A stretch of 64,000 nt of DNA from contig NMRA01000038.1 of the NCBI GenBank assembly GCA_002633005.1, positions 643,329-707,328 on the forward strand. The letters run 5' to 3'. Within the stretch, counting starts at the first letter, position 1; every line of letters starts with the position of its first letter. The position numbers and the translations under genes were made by a program. The notes below the pieces were generated by a model that saw only the letters and a program-made list of their open reading frames with translations, was not told the DNA's origin and did no database searches. Below, one piece after another: positions 49,401 to 60,466 of this stretch. Source of the stretch: Phoronis australis (taxonomy: Eukaryota > Phoronida > Phoronidae).

Positions 49401-49927
49401 AGAATAGTGCACAAAGCATAGTATCTGAAAGCTTCATATCAATCTGATCAGCCAGTTATGAGATATAATGTTTCACAGTTACCCAAAGTTGGACCAGTTT
49501 CTAGAGACCTTCATAACTTAACTTTCTTGGGACCTTAAGCCACGAGAAGTCTTGAGGTCTTGCTAATTTGAGCTTCGCCACTCCCCCCCCGGCTAATGCC
49601 AAACCAACTCCCACCCGCAACCTAAATTTTGAAAGACCAATCCACCATCCATCACTTCGGCCAATAGTACCCGGTCAGTACAAGGAGAGATCTGTGGTTG
49701 CGAGATAGGTCTCCTAATGTCTATGATGGACCCTAAGTTACACCTTACAAATAGTCTAATGGGTAGTACGGGATTCAGTGTTAATGAAGCACCACTGGAT
49801 GACGGAGCCATATGTTGACATTTGTAGAACGCGATGCGGACGACTTTCTCTCCTGCAGCACCCGCGCCGAATACATTCCGTGTGTTACAAGCATTTTCTT
49901 TTCAGCAATGGTCTGCATCAAAGTCTT
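46468..49927. other. Noncoding stretch within the duplication
   Basis: No gene recognised. It is conserved with 58795-62292, apart from indels such as the element at 60313-60466 that is absent here. It contains the ATGGCCGCCGTAGTGAGTGA block (48737) and AT-rich sequence. Confidence 0.6.
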
Positions 49928-52900
49928 TCAGTTGACAACTACTTCGCACAGAGATAAAACGTCGTAATTTGCGTAGGTAGTATTTATCTGAATCGTCAGA
50001 TATCTCCCGCGTACAACAGGATCGCACGTCAGGGTTTTGGTCAACTCTTCTGCCCCAAATTCTCCTTGATGGAAAGTGCAAGTCTCGCTAGAGTTCGCTG
50101 TATTTGATGAGTTTGACACCTTGATGTAAAAGTCGCGTAGTCTTTCACCTAAATAAATCCAAACAAGAAACAAAAGCAACACTGGTAATGTTTAAGTTTT
50201 TAAAAACAAAGCGCATACCATACCATTACAAACTTGTCTCGAAGTTTCCTTTGCTATAATTGATTTATATAATTGAAAGGAAAGGTCACGTGACACTGAC
50301 TCGAAGAGACCCTGTTTTAGACGGGAATGAAACACCTCGTTGCGACACAACCCATGCACGAGTTACCCATGACCTGAGTTGCCGGCTCCTTCGGCAATAA
50401 GTCAAGTTCGTAAGAGAACTGTAATGTTTTTAAACCGAAAAACGCTTAGGTTAAAAGTGCTCCAAACCCGGTTTTGGCCTATTAATAGATATTAAAAACG
50501 ACATTCCCATCCAATTTCCTGAAACGAAATAATGCTCTATAACCCTCGACAACCCTCAAAGGTTTGGAGGGAAATTTTGAAAACTTCTTTCGAAGTCTGC
50601 TAAATGCGCAAGCGTGACATGCACTTTTAACGAATCGAAAGGCAACTGTGGAGAAAGATCACTCGCCAAGAACCAGGAGAATACGTTTTAGTTGATTAAT
50701 GCTTTATCTTTTAAGATTTGCATTACCAGTTGACAGAACGAGGATAGGTTGAAAAAATCAAAACAGAGCTTAATATCCTTTTAAAAAATTCACCACTGAC
50801 ATCTAAACAGGGGTGAAATGCCCTGTCTAGCCACACAAAATACAATCGATCTTACTGTTCTCTGACCGGTTCGTAATGGTGACATTTAGTATAACGAACA
50901 CGGTCTCCAAATCAACCTGCCACCAGGGGTCTCTCTCCCGGGAAGTATGAGTGCATGAGCCGTGATAATATTGCGAGTTTGAGTAACCGTCAACAGCAAG
51001 TGAAGCACATCCATCGTGTCCTACGCTTGATTGCGTAGCAGGTTTGTTTAAAGCGACATTCTGTTTTACTGCAACAAATAATGAACGTATATACATATAC
51101 ATACATACATACATACATACATACATACATACATACATACATACATACATACATACATACATACATACATACATACATACATACATACATACATACACAT
51201 CATACATACATCAAAGTATCTCGCCAGCATGTTTTCCTTGAGACAAGTTTTGTTGAACTATATACGCTCTCCTTTTTATCTCTGGAAAAGCAGCTTGCGA
51301 CGCACTCATTTCATTACATGAGTACTGTATCGTGCAAATGCCTTGAGTATATTCTTCATACATGACTTCCTTATGCAACAACTACTCTGACTTTGGTATA
51401 CTCATGCGCTCTCCCAGGAGGGAGGACTCGGGGCGCTCGAAAGAGCCCCCCATTAAGCGAAGTGGGCAAGGGAGAAACAAAAAGTTCGAGAAAATGAGAC
51501 AAAACTCCACTAAATAAGCACAAACGCGCAATTCACAATTGCGCCTCCGTTTTTTTTTAGTCCGCCTACTTCTTTTGCTACTAACAGGTCCACAACGTCA
51601 GGAATTCGAGCCCCCCTTATTGAAGGCTAGGTGCGCGCATGATACTACTGATTCTACTTGGGGGACGCTGTGACGATGGTCAAATGGAAGCATTTTGTAG
51701 ATTGCCTCATCTTGAGGGGGAGACAAAGCGGGGGCAGGGGAGATGGAGTACTCGCGAAGGACCGTGAGGGTGTACCCACACAAAACATTCCAGGCGTTAA
51801 GGTGAAATCGGCAAGGACCAACGACGGAGAGCACGGGCTGTCGGGAAAGACAGTGAAACATTTAAAAGAAAGAAGACCTTTAGATAAAATTTTTCTCGTA
51901 TCAATGTTGGAATTGCCCTTTGGCGTCCCATTATGCAGTGTTGATCGTCCACGGTCACTCTAAAAGGTGCTTTATTAGAAAATTTCCCAGAAAACTTGTT
52001 ACCCAATGATGTTCAGGGAAAACTGATTTAGGCCTTTAAAAGAGTTCAAGAAGATAATTTTATGAATCCGTCCTAACTGACCAGCAATCCCTTGAGTCAT
52101 ACGACCGTCTGAATAAAAAGAAACATCCTTATACGACAAGTATAGCATACGAGAGGCCTTTAAAAGAGTTCAAGAAGGTAATTTTATGAATCCGTCCTGA
52201 TTGACCAGCAATCTCTTGAGTCAAACGACCGTCTGAATAAAAAGAAACATCCTCATACGACAAGTACGGCATACGAGTTTTTACTGAAAAGTCGCGTCGT
52301 ATCACCTGCCCACACACTCCAAAGCGATAATACGAAAACTCGGAGGGTTTAGACTTTGGTAAAGTGCCGGCGACTGTAGCCATCAGCGCATATTGCGTAG
52401 CCTGCACAAGGGATCAGGGTCAACTAAACTTTAAGAATCATTGAAAAGACTTTCTTTAAATTCTTCAATCTGAACTCTGAAACCCCGATTCCCTGGTCAT
52501 TAAAGGCTAAAGGTTGCAATAGCATTGTAAACTTTTGTAGTACGCGGCAAATTGGCCGCAAGGTGGTCCAATGTAAAGTGCCAGTTTGTTTGGAGCTACT
52601 TTGAAACACAGTGAATGAAATTGGACACCACTTTACTCTCCAGGCTTTTCTTGAAATAACGATATTGGTTGTAAGGACACGAGATAGGTTTATACGATCT
52701 TTAAATGGTTTCAACCTTCGCGACTCGTATTCCTAAGGTACTGTCTCCAAAAACAAGAGTATTTCTCAATCACCAATTAAATCAAGGAATAAAATGAAAA
52801 TACTCGACATTTGAANCTTGCTTCCACAAAACATTTTCTTTTTTATTCTGTTTTCGTTACCCGAAAATGAACAATGAAACCATCAGTGACTCAAATAAAA

Positions 52901-53339
52901 CGCTTCAGATTTTATTGGTGTTGGCCAAACCTAAAATTAGAGTTTTGAAAGTGTCAACCGAAATCAGCACATAATTATTAACTTCGACAACTAGTGCGAA
53001 AGGTGCTTAACATTTTTTTACCTTAACATAAATCTCAATATCCTTCCGCTGTGGTTCGTCGGCACTGCAAACTTCGACGACGTATATAGTACAGGTCATG
53101 GAGTCGGCGTCAAAAGCAAAACCGGTACATTCACGTTCACCATAACATGCCACACAGCAGTCAGATAAGTCACTCGTGTTCAAGAATTCATGCTTCATCA
53201 AGTTGGTGATCTGGAGTGCCTGCTTCCTTTTGAAATAGACCTTTGACTGGACACAGTTTGAAAGAAATCCAATCCACCAGAAAGCAAAACTCACAAATAT
53301 TGTCCTGCGAAGCAACATGTTCGTTTCAAGCCTCCGCAT
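49928..53339 (-). CDS. Secreted PAN-domain and F-type lectin (fucolectin) protein
   Basis: Exons in transcript order are 53339-53022, 51060-50856 and 50148-49928. The first gives a hydrophobic signal peptide (better start at 53318, MLLRRTIFVSFAFWWIGFLS) and a PAN/Apple-like module with cysteines in SDCCVACYGERECTGFAF and DADSMTCTIYVVEVC. It ends in phase 0. The lectin exon opens in phase 0 at NVALNKPATQSSVGHDGCAS and splits inside TNRSEN/SERLRDF. The domain is 141 aa, the usual F-type size. The H of SCTH is separated from the R of TNR by 26 residues, as in the fucose motif HX26RXDX4(R/K). The rest is altered: E replaces D and the spacing to the next R is one shorter. The direct PAN-to-lectin join is inferred; extra exons may lie between. 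N at 52816 falls in the intron. Confidence 0.75.
51091..51213. repeat. (CATA)n microsatellite
   Basis: About 100 bp of perfect tetranucleotide repeat. On the minus strand it lies about 30 bp upstream of the lectin exon acceptor, so length variation could affect splicing. All ORFs across it (YIHT.../VCMY...) are artefacts of the repeat. Confidence 0.95.
51490..51650. repeat. Dispersed repeat, member 2
   Basis: Shares its blocks with 32150-32340. The adjacent stretch 51420-51510 (GCGAAGTGGGCAAGGGAGAA) is also present inverted at 54770-54850. Confidence 0.65.
52031..52278. repeat. 124-bp tandem duplication inside a minus-strand open frame
   Basis: Units 52031-52154 and 52155-52278 both start GGCCTTTAAAAGAGTTCAAG and end CGACAAGTA(T/C)(A/G)GCATACGAG. 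The minus frame 52407-52129 reads through the right unit (...YLSYEDVSFYSDGRLTQEI). The 124-bp offset changes the frame in the next unit. The encoded sequence is not recognised. Confidence 0.75.
52816..52816. other. Single-N contig join
   Basis: Lies in the intron between the PAN exon and the lectin exons. No duplicated flanks are visible here. Confidence 0.8.
52855..52950 (-). pseudogene. Decayed copy of the signal-peptide-like short ORF
   Basis: Homologous to 56512-56400 read on the minus strand, but the start codon is CTG and a TGA interrupts the leader. It lies just downstream of the PAN exon in transcript order. Confidence 0.5.
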
Positions 53340-56323
53340 AAACAGATACTTCCTTGTCTCAATGACAGAAATACAGTGGATACACGCGCGCGCTCATTAT
53401 AAAAATACAAAAAAAAAATCAAAAAAAAAAAATATCACACAAAGTGGCCAGTAATCAATACATTTCAAACAAATAAATCAACCTTTCATAATTGAAGAAA
53501 AAGTTTCCAAAACTAAATTTTGAGCGTGGTGTTGATTCAGAGATTATGTCAGCAACTAAATAATGACATCATACTAATTAACTACTTTAGGAATTCTAAA
53601 ATCAATTTTTCTAGAATACAGGTTCGTCAAGTTGAACAAATATAAGTACATAAGAATAATTGGATACCACGTAATTTGCTAATTAGATTTAAACGATTCC
53701 AGGTGTTTTCCTTGAGAGGTTACTCCTCCAATGTATTTCAGTTTTTCGCCTCTACACTCAGGAGAATAGCTTTTCAAGTAACATCTACTTGGCAAGGACT
53801 CAGAAAAACTGACAGCTGTTTGCAACAACAGGACAGCCGTCGCACACAAACAATCGGGGTTACTCCCATAAAAGCGGTATATGGGACATGCCACTCAGAA
53901 AGGTAACTTTTCAGGGTCTGCAGTTTCCCTACGAAATATTATGTTAATGCAAAATGTTGCTTTTAGGAGTTGATTCGCTACAAAGTGCCACTTCATGAGT
54001 TAAAAACTACTCAAGGCACACAAGGTTCCACCAACTACACAAGTCTTCAAAATGGTTTTAAATATTGTTACGTTTAAAACTGGTTATAAAAGACTTATGT
54101 TTGACATCACATATCTCCATGTACTCTTTCAATCAGAACAGTTTATAAATCCACCTGTTTCTACGATAGGATGTAGGTTTATGGAATAAATCCCTACAAA
54201 AACGATGTTTCTGGAACGGTGCCCTACTAGAAGGGTGACATTTCGAGGAAGCTACGTCCAATTAATTTTTTCTGCATCCACTCCCAGAGGGGCGAGTGTC
54301 TTGATTTTCCAGCTGCATCCCCGTTAAAGCTACAGTTGAGTATCACCCCTTGGGACGTATTTCAGTGTGAAAGCAGCGCCAGTCAGCCTATACTAGCGAG
54401 TAAAGTCGCAATGCAATGAAGCAGAGTTGATCTTGAAACATGGATTCAGGTAGTTTTAAATTTTAATCTGGAACAATGAAACCCCCAATTTTATTATCAC
54501 AGAAGGCTAAAAGTTATGAATGGAAAACTATACACTAATATTAAATACAATGCCCAACGTACATTACACTGGAATTCAACACACGCTGGTTCAGATGCAA
54601 GTAGTTCCGGTATAAGCGTTAGCGTAACAACGTAAGTTTATGATATGCGCGCTCTCAACCCAAAATGGGGGTGCTCGAATTTTGAGAATGTAGACCCTTT
54701 ACTAAGATTCGCGGGGTACGTTCAGAGCTATAAATTGTGCATTCGCCAAGTTTAGGTAGTTCCTTCGAGTTTTTGTTTCTCTAAAGGGGACCTTTTTGCC
54801 CACTTCGCCAAATGGGGGGTGGGCTCGTTCGAGCTCGCCGATGCCCCCGATGTGCGCATGTATGAAGGGCCTTATCGACAAGTGTGTGTATTAACCAGAT
54901 ATCTACAAAACTAAATATTTCAGCTCAGTAAAATCATAATATTTTCTAAGAGTAAAAATCTTGCAGCACTTGATTTTTGCGAGTTGGTTTGAAACAACTG
55001 TGGATGAAATTAAACACCATTTTGTTGTCCAGGTTTCTGAAATAACGGTAATCGGAACAACTCGTTATGACGAGACATGTTCATAGCAGCTTCAAGATTC
55101 TTTACTCGTATTCCTAACGTATTGATAACAGAAGCAAGTGTATTTCTCAATCATCAAATCAAAAAAGGATTAGAATCGAAACACTCAGTACTTGAACATC
55201 ATACAAAACATAAAATCATTCTTTTACCTTGTCGTGGTGAGAAACTGACCGAGGAGATTGACTGAAATGCAACAATAAAGCAACGTAGCCGTTAATGGTG
55301 GCTGAAAGAACAAACTATAAATTACATGTGTCAAGACTGGATGAAATGAGACAATGTAGTAACTGGTAAAAACATATAAAAAAGAAATGAGCATTTCACT
55401 GTCATACAATCGGTCTTATAACATTTCTTATCGGGATTTTATTTCCGTTACCAACGAGAACGTCGAAACCATCAGCGACTCAAGAAAGACTTCAGCGTTT
55501 ATTGGAGTTGGCCAACTCAATCAAAAAATTGAGAAATCGAAAATAAGGCGTTGCTTTTGACTTGAGTTGGCAACGGAAAAGGAATCCAGGAATCTGGTAA
55601 AGAATTGATTTTATGAGTGTAAAAAAAACTATAAACTTGATTTTTCACTTTTGTTTTTAAGCCAGCTAAATAGTGGAAAATGCAGTTTTATGTTCAGAAC
55701 TGTTATAGTCACTGAACTTTTTTATGTTTTAGTCTCCATATTTCATGATTGAAAAACAACCAGATTGTAAAATTTTATTCCGAAATGTTAAAACCGTGAA
55801 TGCGTTTCACATAATTGAAACGTCCTTTTCCTGTACTCTAAACCCCCAAGCAGACCTATCTTTGAAAATCATTGTTTCGGTTCACGCTTAATTAAGGATG
55901 GAACTCATGTGTTTTAGTAGAATAATAGCTTCACTAGAAGGTTCACCATGGCAAACATGATTATCATCCCAGCTTGAACTTTGTGATTTCGGCTTGACTT
56001 AATTATTGTTGGGTGGCACTTAAAGACGTGAATCAAACCAGTGTAATAATTATGTCAAACAATTTGTTCATTTATTGTTAATTAGCTTCTTCCAACGACC
56101 GTTTTCACCAATTGTGAAAATAAAATGGTAACTTTTAGCTTCTTGACATTTTGAATTGTGCAAATTAAAGTTAGTTTTTGCCCGTTTAGCTGACTGAAAA
56201 CTAAAGCAAATTAGCTATTTTACTTTCATAAAACCTGTAATATAGTTTTTATATTTATTATAAGACGAGGGCAAACGAGATAAAGTACAATGAATAACGA
56301 ACAATAGACAAATTAAACTTAAA
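53340..56323. other. Interval between PAN units, remnants only
   Basis: Holds a decayed short-ORF copy (about 55530-55440, minus) and a segment 54975-55200 homologous to 52590-52810. It also holds the inverted member of a dispersed repeat (54770-54850) and A-rich tracts after 53400. No intact gene is recognised. Confidence 0.55.
55440..55530 (-). pseudogene. Decayed copy of the signal-peptide-like short ORF
   Basis: Reads VSTFSLVTEIKSR then a stop, corresponding to VLTFFLVTDIKSHH in the intact copy. The initiator is CTG and one base is missing in the leader. Confidence 0.5.
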
Positions 56324-56512
56324 TTAATATGCTCTGGTCAGGAGTGTCACAAGACAAAATTCAGCCGAAGTCGGATTACAGATATTATTCGGGCGAAGGA
56401 GACGTCTGAGAGAGTCCACAATACCACCATTACATTCCTTTTCATGATGGGATTTGATGTCCGTTACCAAAAAGAACGTCAAAACCATCATCGACCCGAG
56501 AAAACGTTTCAT
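56324..56512 (-). CDS. Short secreted-like ORF or first exon, 62 aa
   Basis: MKRFLGSMMVLTFFLVTDIK is a good signal peptide (basic start, hydrophobic core), followed by SHHEKECNGG and a basic stretch. Relatives at 55.5 and 52.9 kb, and more distantly 1.9 kb, are broken; this is the only intact one. It may be a first exon rather than a whole gene. It lies between the PAN pseudogene and the PAN-lectin gene, on the same strand. Confidence 0.35.
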   Translation of the reverse strand: MKRFLGSMMVLTFFLVTDIKSHHEKECNGGIVDSLRRLLRPNNICNPTSAEFCLVTLLTRAY

Positions 56513-56800
56513 AGTTTAGTGGAGTTGACCGATCCTAAAATTAGAAATTTGAAAACCGTGCATGTACGCATTGCTTGTGGTTTGAGTGGCTAGGCGGTAA
56601 CAATCAAGATCGGGTGATACTGGTAATATTTTTAAAACGAAAGCCTCAAAGCGTTTCGGCTAAGAATTGAACTTCGACAACAACACAGCGTCACTCAATG
56701 GTTCAGAATATAACATTTAATAATCAACAGATCTAAACCTGCGTCATTTAAAGCAACCCATATTAAATCCAAGTAACCATGTGAAAGGCACATTTTTTAC

Positions 56801-57092
56801 CTCAACATAGATTTTGGTATCTTCTGGCGGTAGTTCGTCGACACTGCAACCTTTGGCAAAGTAAAGAGTACAGGTAATGATTTCCACGTCAAAAACAAAA
56901 GCGGTGCAATCACGTTGAGCATGACATAACATGCAGCAGTCAGACAAGTATCTTCACGATTTCATGCCTCATGAAATTAGTGTTCAGGTGCATGTGATTC
57001 CTGTTGAATTGGAACTTTGACTGTACGCATTTAGAAAGGAATACAGCCCATGAGAAAACGACCACTTCAATAAATGTCCTGCGCATCGACAT
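56801..57092 (-). pseudogene. PAN-domain exon with 5-bp deletion
   Basis: Paralogue of the exon at 53022-53318. The leader MSMRRTFIEVVVFSWAVFLS and KCVQSKFQFNRN match, then the frame shifts at about 56950. There this copy has 28 bases between the conserved GTCAGA and CATG where the other has 33. The rest (SDCCMLCHAQRDCTAFVF...) continues in another frame to a conserved donor at 56801/56800. Either it is a pseudogene or an intron or sequencing error hides the frame. No lectin exons follow before the next PAN exon. Confidence 0.65.
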
Positions 57093-57770
57093 GTTCGTTT
57101 GCGGGCTACGTAAACCAGCTAGCTCCTCGTACAAATACACACGCGCGCTCATTATAAGAAAATGGAAAACAATTCAAGCAAAAAAAATCTCACGCAAGGT
57201 GTCTAAAAATTAATACATTTCAAACGAGCAAAACAGTCCCATATAATTAGAGAGTTTTTCGTAACAAAATTTTGAGTACGGTGTTGATTCACTTGAGCTA
57301 CTTAACACTGAAATTATACTAATTAACTACGTCAATCGCAAATCAATGTTCTTACAATGCATCCTCGTCACGTTGAAAGAATCATAAATAAATCAAAATA
57401 ATTGGATAACAAGCAAATTACTCACAAGACTTAAAAAATTCTCACATGACCTGGAATGTGAGTACCGAGTACGTAATTTTTTATTTTACATGGGCGAATC
57501 ACAAAAAATCGCAGAGTAGAAATCCATACGCCTTACATTTTATCGTCTGCAAAAACACTAATACCAAGAACTAAACAGTGCCAGAATTCAGTGAAGGAGA
57601 CAAGGTCATGGTTGAAAAATCAGGTGTCGCAACTGTAATTACTGTACATGGTACACGGTAAAAAAGATGGGACACACTTTCCTTTAACATTCACGAAGCC
57701 AAACTAACAAAATTAGCTGAAAGTGAAAAATGTCTCAAGTGTAGCAACAAAAGTTGATCAGCAGATTGAT

Positions 57771-58723
57771 ATGGTTCTTGAAGAAGACTACGAATTCGAC
57801 AATGACGATCTCCATATCTATCCTGGTGATAAACGACTTTATGTGACCAGGATCAGGAACAAAGTGCACCAGGATCTACTGAAAAAGAATTTAACTCAGT
57901 TAGAAGAGGAACGTAAAATGTCCGAAGCTGCATTTGACAGAGAGAAAACAATTTTGATGGACAAACTTCGCAATATCAAAGCATTTCGACAAAACTATAA
58001 GAACTCTGGTTCTCCCGTTGGAGACGGATCACGTGTAAAAAAGGGAAGTGTCAGTAAACTTACGGGCGTAAATCTTAGTAAAAGTGAATCAAATGCGGAT
58101 GCCCTGAAAAGTTCAGAAAGCAAGTTGATACTCCCAAAACTCGTCATAAAGCAGTATTCAGACTCTGAATCGACTGACGAAACGGACGGAGAAACAAGCG
58201 AATCGTAAGACTCCTCTTGTGCGTTAGGGCATTGCATGCATTGCATTGCATGTGCGATCGAGCCAACAGCCTGGGAAGGGAAGTAGACTTAAACAAATTT
58301 CCAAGTCTTAGTCGTTTTCAGAGTAAGACTTTCCGAGCTAGAGGTTTTAAATCCTCTGACCTGGGGTCCTCAAGCAATTCACTTTCGTCTGCTCGCAGCG
58401 AGGAAGTTTCAGAAAATGCTCGTAGTCCAAAACCTTGGCCAGCATTTCTCAGACATCGATGTTTGTCTCAGCCAAACGCTCTCCTGCGAATACCACCCAG
58501 ATCTGACAATGAGCTTCACGCAAGAATGTCTTTGAAAACATTTAGTAGTGCTGACGATGTCAGGAATGGCAGTGGTGCTTCAGACTTGGCACGGCATGTG
58601 CAAAGACTTTCAAACAACGGAGTGTCGTCTGCCCCGAACTCTCCTTTGTTGACGCGCATATTAAAGAAGCATTTTTTACCAAATTATAAAGGTAAAATTG
58701 TGTTTTGGTGGGCATATTTCTGA
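57771..58723 (+). pseudogene. Broken copy of the 304-aa gene
   Basis: Begins at the equivalent ATG (57771); an in-frame upstream ATG at 57723 would add 16 residues. TCG has become TAA at 58206-58208 inside the serine-rich region. A few bases later a CATTGCATTGCATG duplication and a 6-bp loss give a net +8 bp frameshift. The remainder stays recognisable from about 58260 to 58690 but has lost its end. A read-through of the first part would make a ~145-161 aa truncated protein. Confidence 0.8.
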
Positions 58724-59162
58724 AGTTTTGTATTTCTTTTGTAGGTTTTGTTAGTGTCATTTTAAAACATGTGTTCATATTGAAAATCAATAAAACAATA
58801 TATAATACAATTTAAAATGTTGTCATTTGATTTGTATGCTTATGAATGACGCGTATCGAAAAATTGACCTGGGAGAACAGTAATGGGAAGAATAGGGTTA
58901 TGAAAGAGGCGTCTTTTTCGTGGGGGTGTACATCTTTAATAATGTGGCAAAAACGTGAATGAGGTTTGGTGTTTGACAAGCAACCCGACAGATTAAAAAA
59001 GTCGAGAAGTCGTTCATCTTTCCCATATCTTCCGCCCTTCCTATTTTGGTGTCCGGCCTTCCCATATTGGACGGTAGAGCCGTTGCAAAGGGTGCATTCA
59101 TTTGTATATTTGAAGGGAAGAAGGAGAGCGGAATAGTGTAGGGATGAGAGGACAGTGGCTGG

Positions 59163-59185
59163 GGGGGGGGGGGGGGGGGGGGGGN
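59163..59185. other. G homopolymer and single-N contig join
   Basis: About 21 G's followed by N where copy 1 has GCTGGGAGGGGTCAACGC. Roughly 70 bp of copy 1 (46950-47020) has no counterpart here. Assembly stalled in the homopolymer. Confidence 0.85.
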
Positions 59186-60312
59186 ATGCCTATAACAACC
59201 GTGACCTAAAGTGTCATAATCGGCAACAATGAATTATGAATCAAAGCGGCCAGTTGAACAGAACATGACTTTTATCAGACAACTTCAGTTGCTAGGAGGG
59301 TTTTCATAAAAACGTTTCATGTGCAGACATGACGTCAAAAACAAAATACCATGGTATTGAAATCACACGAACATAATGGAGTTTGCTGTTTAATTGCTCT
59401 GGTCGAAGTTCATAACTTCAATAAGTCTGCTCTGCTCAACAATTGTGTGAAACATGCTTTTGTCGGCTCTTTGATTAGCGACAGTTTCCACGTCATACGT
59501 TATTCAAACTAATTCCACCAACAATGAAATCACATCGCTGCCCAATAACATTGTTTCATCATGCATTCAACAGCATAGAGAGCCCAATCAATGCTGCGCA
59601 GGGGACGAATTTTGAAATTTTATGTACCTGATCAGGGTGGCTATTGTCCGATTTACTTGAATCTGTTTGCATCTCGGCACAAGGTTGCTGATATATTGAC
59701 ATATTTCGTTGAAAACACGACTAAACTTTCTGTTTGAAAGCTTGATACAGAGTCGCTCGTAGTGTCTAAAAATTTCCGTTGTTCAGGTGTGCAACTATGT
59801 ATCAAAACACCGAGAGACATAATAAACAAACAAATTACAACACTAGCTATATTTCGAAACTGCATGTCTCATCATTAGGCAATAAATGCAATGAACACAA
59901 TGCGAACATAAACGTTGCATTCACACTCTCTGCCTGTATGTAACTATTCCCGCTATCACGTGTATTTCACCGTTTATTTTGCTTCGTGTGTTCCGCAGAC
60001 GCGAGAACCTTGCGAACACGCAAGATCATGCGAGACGCATGTGATCATATTAGATCCCGTAGCGAGATTCTTGCGTCTATGGAACTCAACCCTGGTTGAC
60101 TTGAACTAAACGAATGAATGTTTGGAAAAACAACGATAGTTCGCTATTTGTAATGAAATCTCAAAAACACAACGGATTTCATTGTTTTATGACTTTAGTC
60201 GAAGCTAACAACTTCAAAACGTATATCAAATTCAATAGTAATCCAAAAAATGCTTTCTTCGGCCGTAAAGACAACAACTCTAAATAGAGCCTTCTTGCAA
60301 ATCAGAAACCTG

Positions 60313-60466
60313 GCGTGCGTTCAGTTGACGCTAGGACCTATTCTAGGACCTAACTAAAATCTAGTCAAAGTCACGTGTTTTCATTTGAAATACACGGCAA
60401 TATCTCACGTAATTTCGCGAAGTCTTGCTTTTTAGCGAGGTCCTAGCGTTATTGAACGGGAGGCTG
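60313..60466. mobile_element. 154-bp TIR element present only in duplication copy 2
   Basis: Copy 1 reads GAAACCTGTATTTATT without interruption; here 154 bp are inserted, with CTG repeated on both sides. The ends contain CGTTCAGTTGACGCTAGGAC and its near-complement GTCCTAGCGTTATTGAACG. The empty site in copy 1 defines the boundaries. Confidence 0.85.

Larger units (their letters stand above)
45433..51060. repeat. Segmental duplication, copy 1
   Basis: Matches 57750-64000 in the same orientation over its whole length, beginning at AAAAGTTGATCAGCAGATTG. It carries the 304-aa gene (+), noncoding sequence and the two lectin exons (-). Identity is high (about 96-97% in the first 430 coding bases by eye) with indels. 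The right-hand limit cannot be seen because the second copy runs off the window. Confidence 0.9.

Noticed and set aside
50990-51365. ORFs of YIHT/VCMY repeats on both strands
   Set aside because: Translation of the (CATA)n microsatellite in every frame.
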